Below are positions 1 to 6,441 of a stretch of 8,513 nt of DNA, piece by piece. Each line of letters opens with the position of its first letter. Positions within the stretch are counted from its first letter, which is position 1. The DNA is from Bordetella parapertussis (GTDB lineage Bacteria > Pseudomonadota > Gammaproteobacteria > Burkholderiales > Burkholderiaceae_C). The DNA lies in contig CAMDJU010000111.1 of the NCBI GenBank assembly GCA_945900695.1, forward strand, positions 1 through 8,513. The letters are read 5' to 3'. Below the pieces are notes generated by a model. The model was not told where the DNA came from. It saw nothing but the letters and a program-made list of their open reading frames with translations, and made no database searches. Made by a program: the position numbers and the translations under genes.

Positions 1-386
1 GACAACCACACCTGGCTGCGCTCGCGGGCGAATTGCAGCTTGGCCGTGGCGTCCATGCCCTGAGCTTGCACGTCCTGGGGCTGAATTTCCTTGTAACTCA
101 TGCCCACAATCGGGACTTGATGGCGCTGGGCAAAGTCCACCAACAGGGGATGCTCTTGGCGGCAGGCCACGCACCAGGTGGCCCACACATTGAGCAACCA
201 GACCCGGCCTTGCATCTCGGCCGGGCTGAACGTGCCCGCCGCCGGATCGAGCATGGGCAGGCTGAAGGCGGGCGCTGGCTTGTTGATCAAGGGGGATGGA
301 ATTTCATGCGGGTCGCGCTGCAAGCCCAGGCCCAAAAAAATCACCAAGCCAAAAAACAAACCCAAAGGGATGAGAAATTTTTTCAT
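1..386 (-). CDS. ccmG: CcmG/DsbE thiol:disulfide oxidoreductase, partial (C-terminus outside the window)
   Basis: Periplasmic, membrane-anchored thioredoxin-like protein of System I cytochrome c maturation; the family reduces apocytochrome CxxCH cysteines before haem ligation. The 128 visible residues begin MKKFLIPLG, with one uncleaved membrane anchor at about residues 4-22. A periplasmic linker and the first half of a thioredoxin fold follow. The active site is W71-C72-V-A-C75 within VWATWCVACRQEHP, and VPIVGMSYKE at 91-100 matches the family. The cis-proline region and C-terminus lie beyond position 1, so the gene is cut by the window edge, not broken. The ATG (386-384) overlaps the ccmF stop as ATGA, which fixes the start and implies translational coupling. 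ccmH would be expected next. The family assignment is firm; the order of genes outside the window is inference. Confidence 0.95.
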   Translation of the reverse strand, partial: MKKFLIPLGLFFGLVIFLGLGLQRDPHEIPSPLINKPAPAFSLPMLDPAAGTFSPAEMQGRVWLLNVWATWCVACRQEHPLLVDFAQRHQVPIVGMSYKEIQPQDVQAQGMDATAKLQFARERSQVWL

Positions 387-2344
387 GCGCCAACCTGCGG
401 CGCGACACCGGCGGGCATGGGTTCAGTGCGCGCGCTGGCGGCGCGGTAACGCCGGTCCACAGCGGCCAAGCCACCCCCCAAGACCATCAGCAACACCCCG
501 GCCCAAATCCAGGGCACAAAAGGCTTGTAGTACACCCGCATGCTCCATTGCGGCGTGGGCCCGTCAATCGGGTCGCCCAGCGACACATACAAATCGCGCA
601 AAAAACCCGAATCGATCGCCGCCTCGGTCATGGGCATGGCGGTCGAAAAGTACCGCCGCTTTTCTGGGTACAGCCGGTCGATGGGCTGGCCGTTTTTCAG
701 CACCTCGACATCGGCGCGCACCGCCCGGTAATTGGGCCCCTTGACCTCGGACATGCCTTGCAAGCGAAACGCATACGGCGCGATGGTCACCACGTCACCC
801 ACGCCCATGCGCACATCGCGCTCCACCTCATAGGACTTCACGCCGGTGATGCCGGCCACCACCACCGCCAAACCGATGTGGGCGCATTGCATGCCCCAAT
901 AGGCCGCACCAATTTGCCCCGGTTGCTGCCAGCGCAGCACCATGTGTTGCACCGACCCCAGGACCACCCAGGCGGCCAAGAAAAACCCAAACGCCGCGCC
1001 GATGGACCATTCACCCGCCAGGGCCGGTGCGGCCAAACCCACACCCAATGCGGCCAGCGCCACCCAGCGCAAACGCAGCAGCAACTCGCCCCAGTTCGAC
1101 TCGCGCCAACGCACCACCGTGCCCGGCACCATGATGACCAACAAAGGCACCATCAGGGGCACGAACACCGCATTGAAATACTGTGGCCCCACCGACAACT
1201 TGCCCAGGTCAAGGGCATCGATCACCAGGGGGTAGATGGTGCCCAGCAGAACCGCCGCACAAGCCACCACCAGCAACACACTGTTGGCCAAGAGCAGGGT
1301 CTCCCGCGAGAACAAACTCACCGCCTGCCCCATGCGCACCTTGGGCATGCGCCAGGCGTACAAGGTGAGCGAAAAGCCCACCACCACAACCAAAAACATC
1401 AAGATGAACACGCCACGCTTGGGGTCAGACGCGAACGCGTGCACCGAGGTGAGCACCCCCGAGCGGACCAAAAATGTGCCCAACAGCGAGAGCGAAAACG
1501 CGCTGATCGACAACAACACCGTCCAGGCCTTGAAGTTGCCGCGCTTGTCGCTGGCCATGAGCGAATGTATCAACGCCGTGCCCACCAACCAGGGCATGAG
1601 CGAGGCGTTCTCCACCGGGTCCCAAAACCACCAACCGCCCCACCCCAATTCGTAATATGCCCACCATGAACCCAGGCCAATGCCAAAGGTCATGAACAAC
1701 CAAGCCACCAAGGTCCACGGCCGCGACCAACGCGCCCAGGCTGCGTCCAAACGCCCTGCCATCAAGGCCGCGATGGCAAAGGCAAAGGCCACTGAAAAGC
1801 CCACATAACCCATGTACAGCATGGGCGGGTGAATGATCAAACCGGGGTCTTGCAACAAGGGGTTCAGGTCGCGCCCATCGGCAGCAGCGGGCAGCAAACG
1901 CTCAAAGGGGTTGGACAAGGCCAAGATGAACAGCAAAAACCCCACCGACACCCAACCCAACACGCCCACCACCCGCGCCACCATGGCCTGGGGCAGGCTG
2001 AAAGAAAACGCCGCCACCGCCGCCGTCCACATGGCCAGCATCAGCACCCACAACAACAACGAGCCCTCGTGGCCGCCCCACACCGCGGCCGCCCGGTACA
2101 CCGTGGGCAACAGTGAGTTGGAATGCTGGACCACATACAAGACAGAGAAGTCGTTGTTCACAAAACACGCCGTCAAGGCCGCAAACGACAGCGCCACCAG
2201 GCCGAAATGGGCAAATGCCGTCGGACGCGCCAGCGCTTGCCAAGCGGCACGTTCGCGCCAGGCACCCCACAATGGCAGGGTGGCCTGAACGCAGGCTACC
2301 AACAGCGCCAGGATCAGGGCAAAGTGGCCAAGTTCAGCGAGCAT
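383..2344 (-). CDS. ccmF: Cytochrome c haem lyase subunit CcmF
   Basis: Large polytopic inner-membrane protein that takes haem from holo-CcmE and, with CcmH/CcmI, attaches it to apocytochrome c. At 653 residues it is full length for the family. The tryptophan-rich WWD haem-handling motif is at about 235-251 (LGWGGWWFWDPVENASL). Other CcmF signatures are VWGGHEGSLLLW (88-99) and HPPMLYMGY (172-180). Histidines H172, H260, H302 and H489 fall close to the four functionally important CcmF histidines known from E. coli (about 173, 261, 303, 491). A large periplasmic domain spans roughly 505-608, followed by a last membrane span at about 609-629. The ATG is 9 nt after the ccmE stop, with only a weak purine-rich AAAGA upstream. 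This is the longest gap in the operon after ccmA. The stop overlaps the ccmG start. Confidence 0.98.
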   Translation of the reverse strand: MLAELGHFALILALLVACVQATLPLWGAWRERAAWQALARPTAFAHFGLVALSFAALTACFVNNDFSVLYVVQHSNSLLPTVYRAAAVWGGHEGSLLLWVLMLAMWTAAVAAFSFSLPQAMVARVVGVLGWVSVGFLLFILALSNPFERLLPAAADGRDLNPLLQDPGLIIHPPMLYMGYVGFSVAFAFAIAALMAGRLDAAWARWSRPWTLVAWLFMTFGIGLGSWWAYYELGWGGWWFWDPVENASLMPWLVGTALIHSLMASDKRGNFKAWTVLLSISAFSLSLLGTFLVRSGVLTSVHAFASDPKRGVFILMFLVVVVGFSLTLYAWRMPKVRMGQAVSLFSRETLLLANSVLLVVACAAVLLGTIYPLVIDALDLGKLSVGPQYFNAVFVPLMVPLLVIMVPGTVVRWRESNWGELLLRLRWVALAALGVGLAAPALAGEWSIGAAFGFFLAAWVVLGSVQHMVLRWQQPGQIGAAYWGMQCAHIGLAVVVAGITGVKSYEVERDVRMGVGDVVTIAPYAFRLQGMSEVKGPNYRAVRADVEVLKNGQPIDRLYPEKRRYFSTAMPMTEAAIDSGFLRDLYVSLGDPIDGPTPQWSMRVYYKPFVPWIWAGVLLMVLGGGLAAVDRRYRAASARTEPMPAGVAPQVGA

Positions 2345-2353
2345 GGTTGTCTT

Positions 2354-2800
2354 TCATGGTTTGACAGTTTGGGCCGCTTGGCCCGCGGTGGCTTTGTCCA
2401 AGGCGTGCTGGGCCTCGGGCGGCATGTAGTTTTCGTCGTGTTTGGCCAGTACCTCGGTGGCGGTGAACAAACCATCCGCCCCCAAGCGCCCCTGGGCCAC
2501 CACGCCCTTGCCCTCTTTGAACAAATCGGGCAGCAAGCCGCTGTAAACCACGGGAATGTCGCGGGCGGTGTCGGTCACCACAAACTGCACTTGCATGTCT
2601 TGGCGCTGCAAGCTGCCGTCCTTGACCAAACCCCCAATGCGAAACATCCGACCTTGGGGAGCCTCGCCTTGGGCCACCTGGGTGGGGGTGAAGAAAAACA
2701 CCAAATTGCTCTGGAACGCATTGAGCACAAAAGCCGCGGCGGCGCACAGCACCAGCACCCCCAGCGCCACCCACATGAACCGGCGTTGGCGCGCCGTCAT
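2354..2800 (-). CDS. ccmE: Haem chaperone CcmE
   Basis: Periplasmic haem chaperone, tethered by one N-terminal span, that binds haem covalently through a histidine and passes it from CcmC to CcmF. The 148 residues start MTARQRRF, with a membrane anchor at about 8-29. An OB-fold beta-barrel follows ([14 protein letters not shown] at 50-63, [17 protein letters not shown] at 88-104). The haem-binding motif is H121-D-E-N-Y125 in [10 protein letters not shown]; in E. coli the corresponding residues are H130 and Y134. The C-terminal tail after 128 is flexible and Ala/Gln rich. The frame is open upstream to 2890, but that extension lies over ccmD. The start at 2800 gives a normal-length protein and overlaps the ccmD stop as ATGA. 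Confidence 0.97.
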   Translation of the reverse strand: MTARQRRFMWVALGVLVLCAAAAFVLNAFQSNLVFFFTPTQVAQGEAPQGRMFRIGGLVKDGSLQRQDMQVQFVVTDTARDIPVVYSGLLPDLFKEGKGVVAQGRLGADGLFTATEVLAKHDENYMPPEAQHALDKATAGQAAQTVKP

Positions 2801-2991
2801 GGCTGTGCCCCCGCGCTGTCGTGGGCATGCGCAGCCTGCTCGGCACGCAGCCAAGCCAAGGTGCGAACGCGCTCGCGCCGGGCCCACCATGACTCAACCC
2901 CCAATAACGCAAAACTCATGCCCACACTGCCCCAAACGTACAGCGCATAGCCGCCCATGTGCCAAAAAGCCGCCCAACTCTCCCACCTCAT
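2797..2991 (-). CDS. ccmD: Haem exporter/maturation small protein CcmD
   Basis: Small single-span protein that joins the CcmABC complex and helps release holo-CcmE from CcmC. The 64 residues begin [20 protein letters not shown]. The F-x-x-MGGYA-x-YVW pattern (residues 9-20) is typical of CcmD. The span covers about 13-32, followed by a basic cytoplasmic stretch [17 protein letters not shown] (35-51). The tail [11 protein letters not shown] is not obviously conserved. An in-frame start at 3033 would add 14 residues, but the ATG at 2991 forms an ATGA overlap with the ccmC stop and matches the usual CcmD N-terminus. The stop in turn overlaps ccmE. CcmD is poorly conserved, so the call rests on motif, size and position together. 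Confidence 0.93.
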   Translation of the reverse strand: MRWESWAAFWHMGGYALYVWGSVGMSFALLGVESWWARRERVRTLAWLRAEQAAHAHDSAGAQP

Positions 2992-3743
2992 GGCCGCACC
3001 CCCGGATTGACTTCGGGCAACTGGGCCACCCAATCGGCATGGCGTTCACGCTGCAAGATCAGGCTGCGGGTGCGGTAGAGCACGATGGCCAGCGTATAAA
3101 CCCAGCACGCCAAAGCCATGAGCAGCATGCCCCACAGCATGGTTTGCGCCATGCTGGGCGCCCGGGTCAAAGAAACGGAAGCACCCTGGTGCAAGGTGTT
3201 CCACCATTTGACCGAGAAATAAATAATGGGCACATTGACCGCGCCCACAATGGCCACCAAAGCCCCCGCACGGTCGGCGCGGCGCGGGTCTTGAATGGCC
3301 GAGGTCAAGGCGATGAAGCCGATGTACAAAAAGAACAAAATCAACTCCGACGTCAGCCGTGCATCCCACACCCACCAGGCACCCCACATGGGTTTGCCCC
3401 ACAAGGCACCGGTCCATAGGGACAGAAACGCAAACAAAGCCCCGGTGGGCGCCAAGGCTTGGCTCAGCATGCCAGCCAATCGGGCGCGAAACACCAAACA
3501 CACCACGCCCCAAAAGGCCATGGCCAAATAAATGATCATTGACATCCATGACACCGGCACATGGACAAAAATGATGCGGTAGCCCTCGCCCTGTTGGGCA
3601 TCGGTGGGTGCCACCATGAAGCCCACCCACATGCCTGCCAACGCCAACGCCAGGGCCAGCAGCGCCAAGGGCTTCCAACACACACCCGCCAAACCATAAA
3701 AGGTCTGGGGTGCAGCGTAATGGGTCCAGGCAATGCGGCGCAT
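2988..3743 (-). CDS. ccmC: Haem-loading membrane protein CcmC
   Basis: Six-span inner-membrane protein that delivers haem to CcmE and catalyses its covalent attachment. From the ATG at 3743 it has 251 residues, close to the family norm of about 245. It carries the WWD motif at about 115-135 (WGKPMWGAWWVWDARLTSEL) and two likely haem-ligand histidines, H61 (FVHVPVSWMS) and H185 (WWNTLHQGAS). These correspond to E. coli H60 and H184. An upstream in-frame GTG at 3779 would add 12 residues that overlap the end of ccmB. The ATG at 3743, 4 nt after the ccmB TAA, is preferred because MRRIAWTHYA resembles other CcmC N-termini. The stop overlaps the ccmD ATG. Confidence 0.97.
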   Translation of the reverse strand: MRRIAWTHYAAPQTFYGLAGVCWKPLALLALALALAGMWVGFMVAPTDAQQGEGYRIIFVHVPVSWMSMIIYLAMAFWGVVCLVFRARLAGMLSQALAPTGALFAFLSLWTGALWGKPMWGAWWVWDARLTSELILFFLYIGFIALTSAIQDPRRADRAGALVAIVGAVNVPIIYFSVKWWNTLHQGASVSLTRAPSMAQTMLWGMLLMALACWVYTLAIVLYRTRSLILQRERHADWVAQLPEVNPGVRP

Positions 3744-3747
3744 GGGT

Positions 3748-4413
3748 TTATTCCAGGGCGATGCGCAAGGCTTGGGCACAGGCCCAGGGGCTGAACAAGC
3801 CAGACAAAAGCAACAAAGCCATCAATATCGACAAATGAGCCTCGCTGCCCAAACCAGCGGCCAAGGCCTCTACCGCACCGGCGCCAAACACCAGCACCGG
3901 TACAAACAAGGGCAGCACCAACAAGGCGAGCAAGACACCGCCGCCACGCAAACCCAGGGTCAAGGCTGCGCCAATGGCTCCAATACAAGACAACACGGGG
4001 GTACCTATCAAGAGGGACAGGGCCAACACGCCCAGGGCATCGCCAGACAGGTCAAACAAGACCCCCAGCAATGGCGCTAATAATACCAATGGCAAACCAC
4101 ACAAGACCCAATGCGCGGCGATTTTCGCCACAACCAGCAAGGTCAATGGCGTGCCCGACAACAGCATTTGCTCCAAAGTGCCATCGCGGTGGTCGGCCTC
4201 AAACAAGCGGTTCAGCGCCAGCAAACTCGCCAGCAATGCCCCCACCCACAGCACACCGGGCGCGAGCATGCGCAGGGTGGCACGCTCCGGGCCCACCGCC
4301 AGGGGGAACAAAGCGGCCACCACCACAAAGAAAAACACCACCGTCAGCACCTCGCTGGGGCGGCGCAAAGCCAGCAGCAGATCGCGCCGCAGCAAAGACC
4401 ACAGCGCGCTCAT
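3748..4413 (-). CDS. ccmB: ABC transporter membrane subunit CcmB
   Basis: Membrane permease partner of CcmA. The CcmAB complex uses ATP hydrolysis to release holo-CcmE from CcmCD; its historical description as a haem exporter is not supported. The 221 residues are the usual length. The protein opens with the characteristic cytoplasmic helix LLRRDLLLALRRPSEVL (7-23), then about six hydrophobic spans. The family-typical segment LNRLFEADHRDGTLEQMLLSG (67-87) sits in a cytoplasmic loop and likely contacts the ATPase. The ATG overlaps the ccmA stop as ATGA. The TAA stop is 4 nt before ccmC. Confidence 0.96.
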   Translation of the reverse strand: MSALWSLLRRDLLLALRRPSEVLTVVFFFVVVAALFPLAVGPERATLRMLAPGVLWVGALLASLLALNRLFEADHRDGTLEQMLLSGTPLTLLVVAKIAAHWVLCGLPLVLLAPLLGVLFDLSGDALGVLALSLLIGTPVLSCIGAIGAALTLGLRGGGVLLALLVLPLFVPVLVFGAGAVEALAAGLGSEAHLSILMALLLLSGLFSPWACAQALRIALE

Positions 4414-5045
4414 GCCCGGCCCAATCGGTGGCTGCGGTTGTCGCCGCTGGCCAAGTGCACCGCCTGGTGACTGGTGAAGACCACCATGCCCCCGCGTGAC
4501 ACATGGTTTTGCATCAGCTCTTGCAACACCCCACAGGCGGCGGTGTCCAAAGCCACGAAGGGCTCGTCAAGCAACCAGAGTCGCGCCGGGCTCAGGCCCA
4601 AGCGGGCCAAGGCCACGCGCCGCATTTGGCCTTGCGACAAGACCTGCAAAGGCAGGTGCTCGCGCCCGCGCAAACCCATTTGGTGCAAGGCCTGCAGGGC
4701 CGCATCGGGCACCCACGCCTGGCCGCTCAAGGCCGCGGCGAAGTGCAGGTTTTCCAAAGCGCTCAAGCCCTCTTTCAAGGCCAAGGCATGGCCCAGGTAA
4801 AGCATGTCGCGCAAAAAACCTTCGCGCTCATGGGTGGTGGGCTGCCCCGCCCACAGCACCTGCCCGGCCAAGGGCAGCGCCAAACCGCACAACAGACGCA
4901 GCAAACTGGTTTTGCCACTGCCGTTGTCTCCTTGCAGGTGCAGGCTTTGACCGGGAAAGACCGACAGGTTGAGCCCTTCAAACAGCGTTTTGCCACCGCG
5001 CTCGCAAGCCAAATCGCGGGTTTCCAAACCGGTGTGGGGCTGCAT
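4410..5045 (-). CDS. ccmA: ABC transporter ATPase subunit CcmA
   Basis: Cytoplasmic ATPase of the CcmAB complex, 211 residues (family about 205-215). ABC motifs in order: Walker A GDNGSGKT (39-46), signature LSQGQ (136-140), Walker B LWLLDEP (156-162), D-loop ALD (165-167) and switch histidine H193 in FTSHQ. In the Q-loop segment YLGHALALKEGLSALENL (83-100) the residue aligned with the usual glutamine is alanine (A87). I believe this is tolerated in CcmA, where the position varies. In-frame GTG codons at 5063 and 5048 give slightly longer versions, but the ATG at 5045 forms TGATG with the stop of the preceding acyltransferase gene and gives the normal length. No clear Shine-Dalgarno is visible, consistent with translation coupled to the upstream gene. 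Confidence 0.96.
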   Translation of the reverse strand: MQPHTGLETRDLACERGGKTLFEGLNLSVFPGQSLHLQGDNGSGKTSLLRLLCGLALPLAGQVLWAGQPTTHEREGFLRDMLYLGHALALKEGLSALENLHFAAALSGQAWVPDAALQALHQMGLRGREHLPLQVLSQGQMRRVALARLGLSPARLWLLDEPFVALDTAACGVLQELMQNHVSRGGMVVFTSHQAVHLASGDNRSHRLGRA

Positions 5046-5968
5046 CACATGTAGGTGCCGCACAGGGTGATGACTTCACCCCCGCTGCCCATTTTGAAGC
5101 GCGCCAAACCCGCACTGCGTTGGGTGTTGACGCCACCCAAATCGAGCCGACGCACACCGCGCTGGCGCAGCTCTTGAATGGCTTGCCACAAGATCAGGTT
5201 GTGCGCATTCAGATCGCGCCCCGCATCACTGGACCACCCCACTTGGTAAATGGCGGCCTGGCCATGGATCAAAAACAACATGGCCGCCGCCCGTTCACCG
5301 GCGGCATCGGCGCGCAAAATCAAAGCAGATTTGGACACATGCTTGCGCGCATGGATGTATTGGTGAATCCAACCCAAGGGCAAGCCTGAAAAGCCGCGCG
5401 CCAAGCGCTGTTTGAGCTCTTCTTCCATCAGCCAAGCGTATTGCGCGGGGTTGGCACCCACCCGTTGCACCTGCAAACCGGCGCCTTCCGCGGCGACCAA
5501 TCGGTTGCGCCAACGCGGGTCCATGGCCGCGCGCAACTGCGCATCGCTGTGCGCGAGGTTGATCATCACCGTGGACTCGCCCGTGACCACCCGGGTCATG
5601 CCCGGCCAGCGCAGGCCGGATGTGGCCGCGCTTTCGTCGGGCGAAAACAAAGCCAAGCGAGGCCGCCACAAAGGCAACTGGCGTTTCAGGGCCACCAAAA
5701 CCTGGGCCTTTTCGCGGTGCGACAAAGGTTGCAACCACAAAGGGCCATGGGCGCACAAAGCCACGGTGGCGATCAAGCCCACCCGGCGCGCGATGAACTG
5801 GGCCAGGGCCAGGGGCTGGCCATCGCGCTCCACACGGGCCCGCAAACAAGCCACGCCCAACGCCATCATGGTCTCGCCATAGGCCCAGTCTTGTTGCAAA
5901 GCGCCCGCCACGCGGCCATGGGCCTGGTCCCAGGCTTTGGCGTCGTGGCCGTCCCAGATGACTTTCAT
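5045..5968 (-). CDS. FemAB/GNAT-like acyltransferase (Acetyltransf_6 type)
   Basis: A 307-residue soluble protein with no signal peptide or membrane span, resembling the FemAB-like branch of the GNAT superfamily. It has the expected two-part plan: an N-terminal half with LQQDWAYGE (24-32), then a C-terminal GNAT-like half. The C-terminal half holds RNRLVAAEGAGLQVQRVG (154-171), the strands SALILRA (214-220) and AAAMLFLIHGQAAIYQVGWS (227-246), and a helix AHNLILWQAIQELRQRGVRRLDLGG (255-279). It ends with GLARFKMGSGGEVITLCGTYM (287-307). Relatives transfer aminoacyl or acyl groups to peptidoglycan precursors, exopolysaccharide or other acceptors; the substrate here is unknown. It is the first gene of the ccm operon and shares one base with ccmA (TGATG). 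The start at 5968 keeps the conserved N-terminal motif, but no Shine-Dalgarno precedes it. The fold-level call is fairly sure; the exact function is not. Confidence 0.8.
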   Translation of the reverse strand: MKVIWDGHDAKAWDQAHGRVAGALQQDWAYGETMMALGVACLRARVERDGQPLALAQFIARRVGLIATVALCAHGPLWLQPLSHREKAQVLVALKRQLPLWRPRLALFSPDESAATSGLRWPGMTRVVTGESTVMINLAHSDAQLRAAMDPRWRNRLVAAEGAGLQVQRVGANPAQYAWLMEEELKQRLARGFSGLPLGWIHQYIHARKHVSKSALILRADAAGERAAAMLFLIHGQAAIYQVGWSSDAGRDLNAHNLILWQAIQELRQRGVRRLDLGGVNTQRSAGLARFKMGSGGEVITLCGTYM

Positions 5969-5988
5969 GGTTTTAGAATGGCCCCACC
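5969..5988. promoter_or_regulatory. 20-bp divergent gap between the ccm operon and a small membrane-protein gene
   Basis: Only 20 bases separate two divergent ATG codons. On the plus strand TAGAAT (5974-5979) matches 5 of 6 bases of a -10 hexamer and would start a transcript about at the ATG at 5989, that is, with almost no leader. No fitting -35 element is visible. Neither start has a recognisable Shine-Dalgarno. The promoter of the ccm operon must therefore lie inside the first part of the small gene, or the operon transcript must be nearly leaderless. The role is inferred from position. Confidence 0.3.
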
Positions 5989-6195
5989 ATGAACCGATTC
6001 ACCCGCTGGATTCGCCGCGCCCCTTTGCAAACCGTGATGGGGCACCGCTTGCCCGAACCGCGCCTGACCTGGGGGGCGGCCGCCATGGCCATGCTGTACC
6101 TGGGTGTACCCGTGTTGGCCGTGGGCATGGTGATCGACGCCTTGATTCAGCTCACCACTGGTCGCTGCACCGGCGTGTGGTGCTGGTTTGGCTGA
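5989..6195 (+). CDS. Small single-span membrane protein with C-terminal CX4C, function unknown
   Basis: A 68-residue protein that I do not recognise. The N-terminus is strongly basic (MNRFTRWIRRAP, with further arginines at 20 and 25). One hydrophobic span follows at about 29-53 (from GAAAMAMLYLGV through ALI), then a short tail ending GRCTGVWCWFG. By the positive-inside rule the N-terminus is cytoplasmic and the tail with C60 and C65 is periplasmic. Coding is supported by G/C-ending codons typical of the neighbouring genes and by tight divergent packing with the ccm operon. It has no visible Shine-Dalgarno and may be nearly leaderless. The neighbourhood of periplasmic thiol and haem chemistry makes the cysteine pair suggestive, but any link is speculation. 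Confidence 0.65.
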   Translation: MNRFTRWIRRAPLQTVMGHRLPEPRLTWGAAAMAMLYLGVPVLAVGMVIDALIQLTTGRCTGVWCWFG

Positions 6196-6216
6196 GCCGC
6201 GACAGACCTCGCGGTT
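6195..6216 (+). terminator. Weak terminator-like hairpin after the small membrane-protein gene
   Basis: A perfect 6-bp inverted repeat CCGCGA/TCGCGG (6197-6202 and 6209-6214) with a 6-base loop. It extends by one G-U and one A-U pair and begins on the last base of the TGA stop. The downstream stretch is only patchily T-rich (TTCCCCCAGTTTT), so intrinsic termination is possible but not clear. Confidence 0.3.
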
Positions 6217-6222
6217 CCCCCA

Positions 6223-6266
6223 GTTTTCCGCGCCCCGAAGATGGGGCCCCACAGCGCGCTGAAAAC
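6223..6266. repeat. Interrupted palindrome (hairpin) in the 6196-6441 intergenic region
   Basis: Outer arms GTTTTC (6223-6228) and GAAAAC (6261-6266) pair perfectly. Inside them GCGC (6230-6233) can pair with GCGC (6256-6259), and CCC (6234-6236) with GGG (6243-6245), around a GAAGAT loop, with bulges on the right arm. The structure sits between the small membrane-protein gene and the solute-receptor gene. It may be a terminator without a clean U-tract, a repeat of REP type, or a regulatory site; the sequence alone does not decide. Confidence 0.4.
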
Positions 6267-6405
6267 CAGGCGTGGACATCGGTGAACAAGTGGGATGAGG
6301 CATACAGAAGATGGATCTTACCGCCGCTGGGTGACACCGACCTGCCCGCCAAAGCACTTGTCACCGGCGCGGCAAAAGCGGGTCAAAGCACCGGCAGGGC
6401 TGGTG

Positions 6406-6411
6406 AATAAT
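6406..6411 (+). promoter_or_regulatory. Candidate -10 element for the solute-receptor gene
   Basis: AATAAT matches TATAAT at 5 of 6 positions and lies 31 bases before the ATG at 6442, in an otherwise GC-rich leader. It would place the transcription start near 6418, with a leader of about 24 nt containing the Shine-Dalgarno. No good -35 hexamer stands 16-18 bases upstream, so this is a weak prediction. The rest of the 6267-6405 stretch shows nothing I can name. Confidence 0.22.
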
Positions 6412-6430
6412 CAGCCCCTCAACCACTGCT

Positions 6431-6434
6431 GGAG
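6431..6434 (+). promoter_or_regulatory. Ribosome binding site that fixes the solute-receptor start
   Basis: GGAG stands 7 bases before the ATG at 6442. The reading frame is open from an ATG at 6295, but only the 6442 start has this site, and it is followed directly by a secretion signal. It therefore decides the start. Confidence 0.75.
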
Positions 6435-6441
6435 CCTGTCC

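Noticed and set aside
331..340. A7 run in ccmG as a phase-variation tract
   Set aside because: Seven bases is short, and the tract encodes ordinary hydrophobic residues of the membrane anchor with the frame intact; no evidence of slippage.
548..1669. Plus-strand open frame of 373 codons rich in His, Gln and Arg
   Set aside because: It lies wholly antisense to ccmF, which is unmistakable by motif. Its composition is what a GC-rich membrane-protein gene gives on the opposite strand.
2123..3419. Long plus-strand frames across ccmF, ccmE, ccmD and ccmC
   Set aside because: Low-complexity His/Pro/Gln-rich translations with no motif, antisense to several well-identified ccm genes.
6295..6441. Upstream extension of the solute-receptor gene by 49 codons
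   Set aside because: It would place a non-conserved, basic segment before a good signal peptide. The GGAG site and the secretion signal both favour the ATG at 6442.
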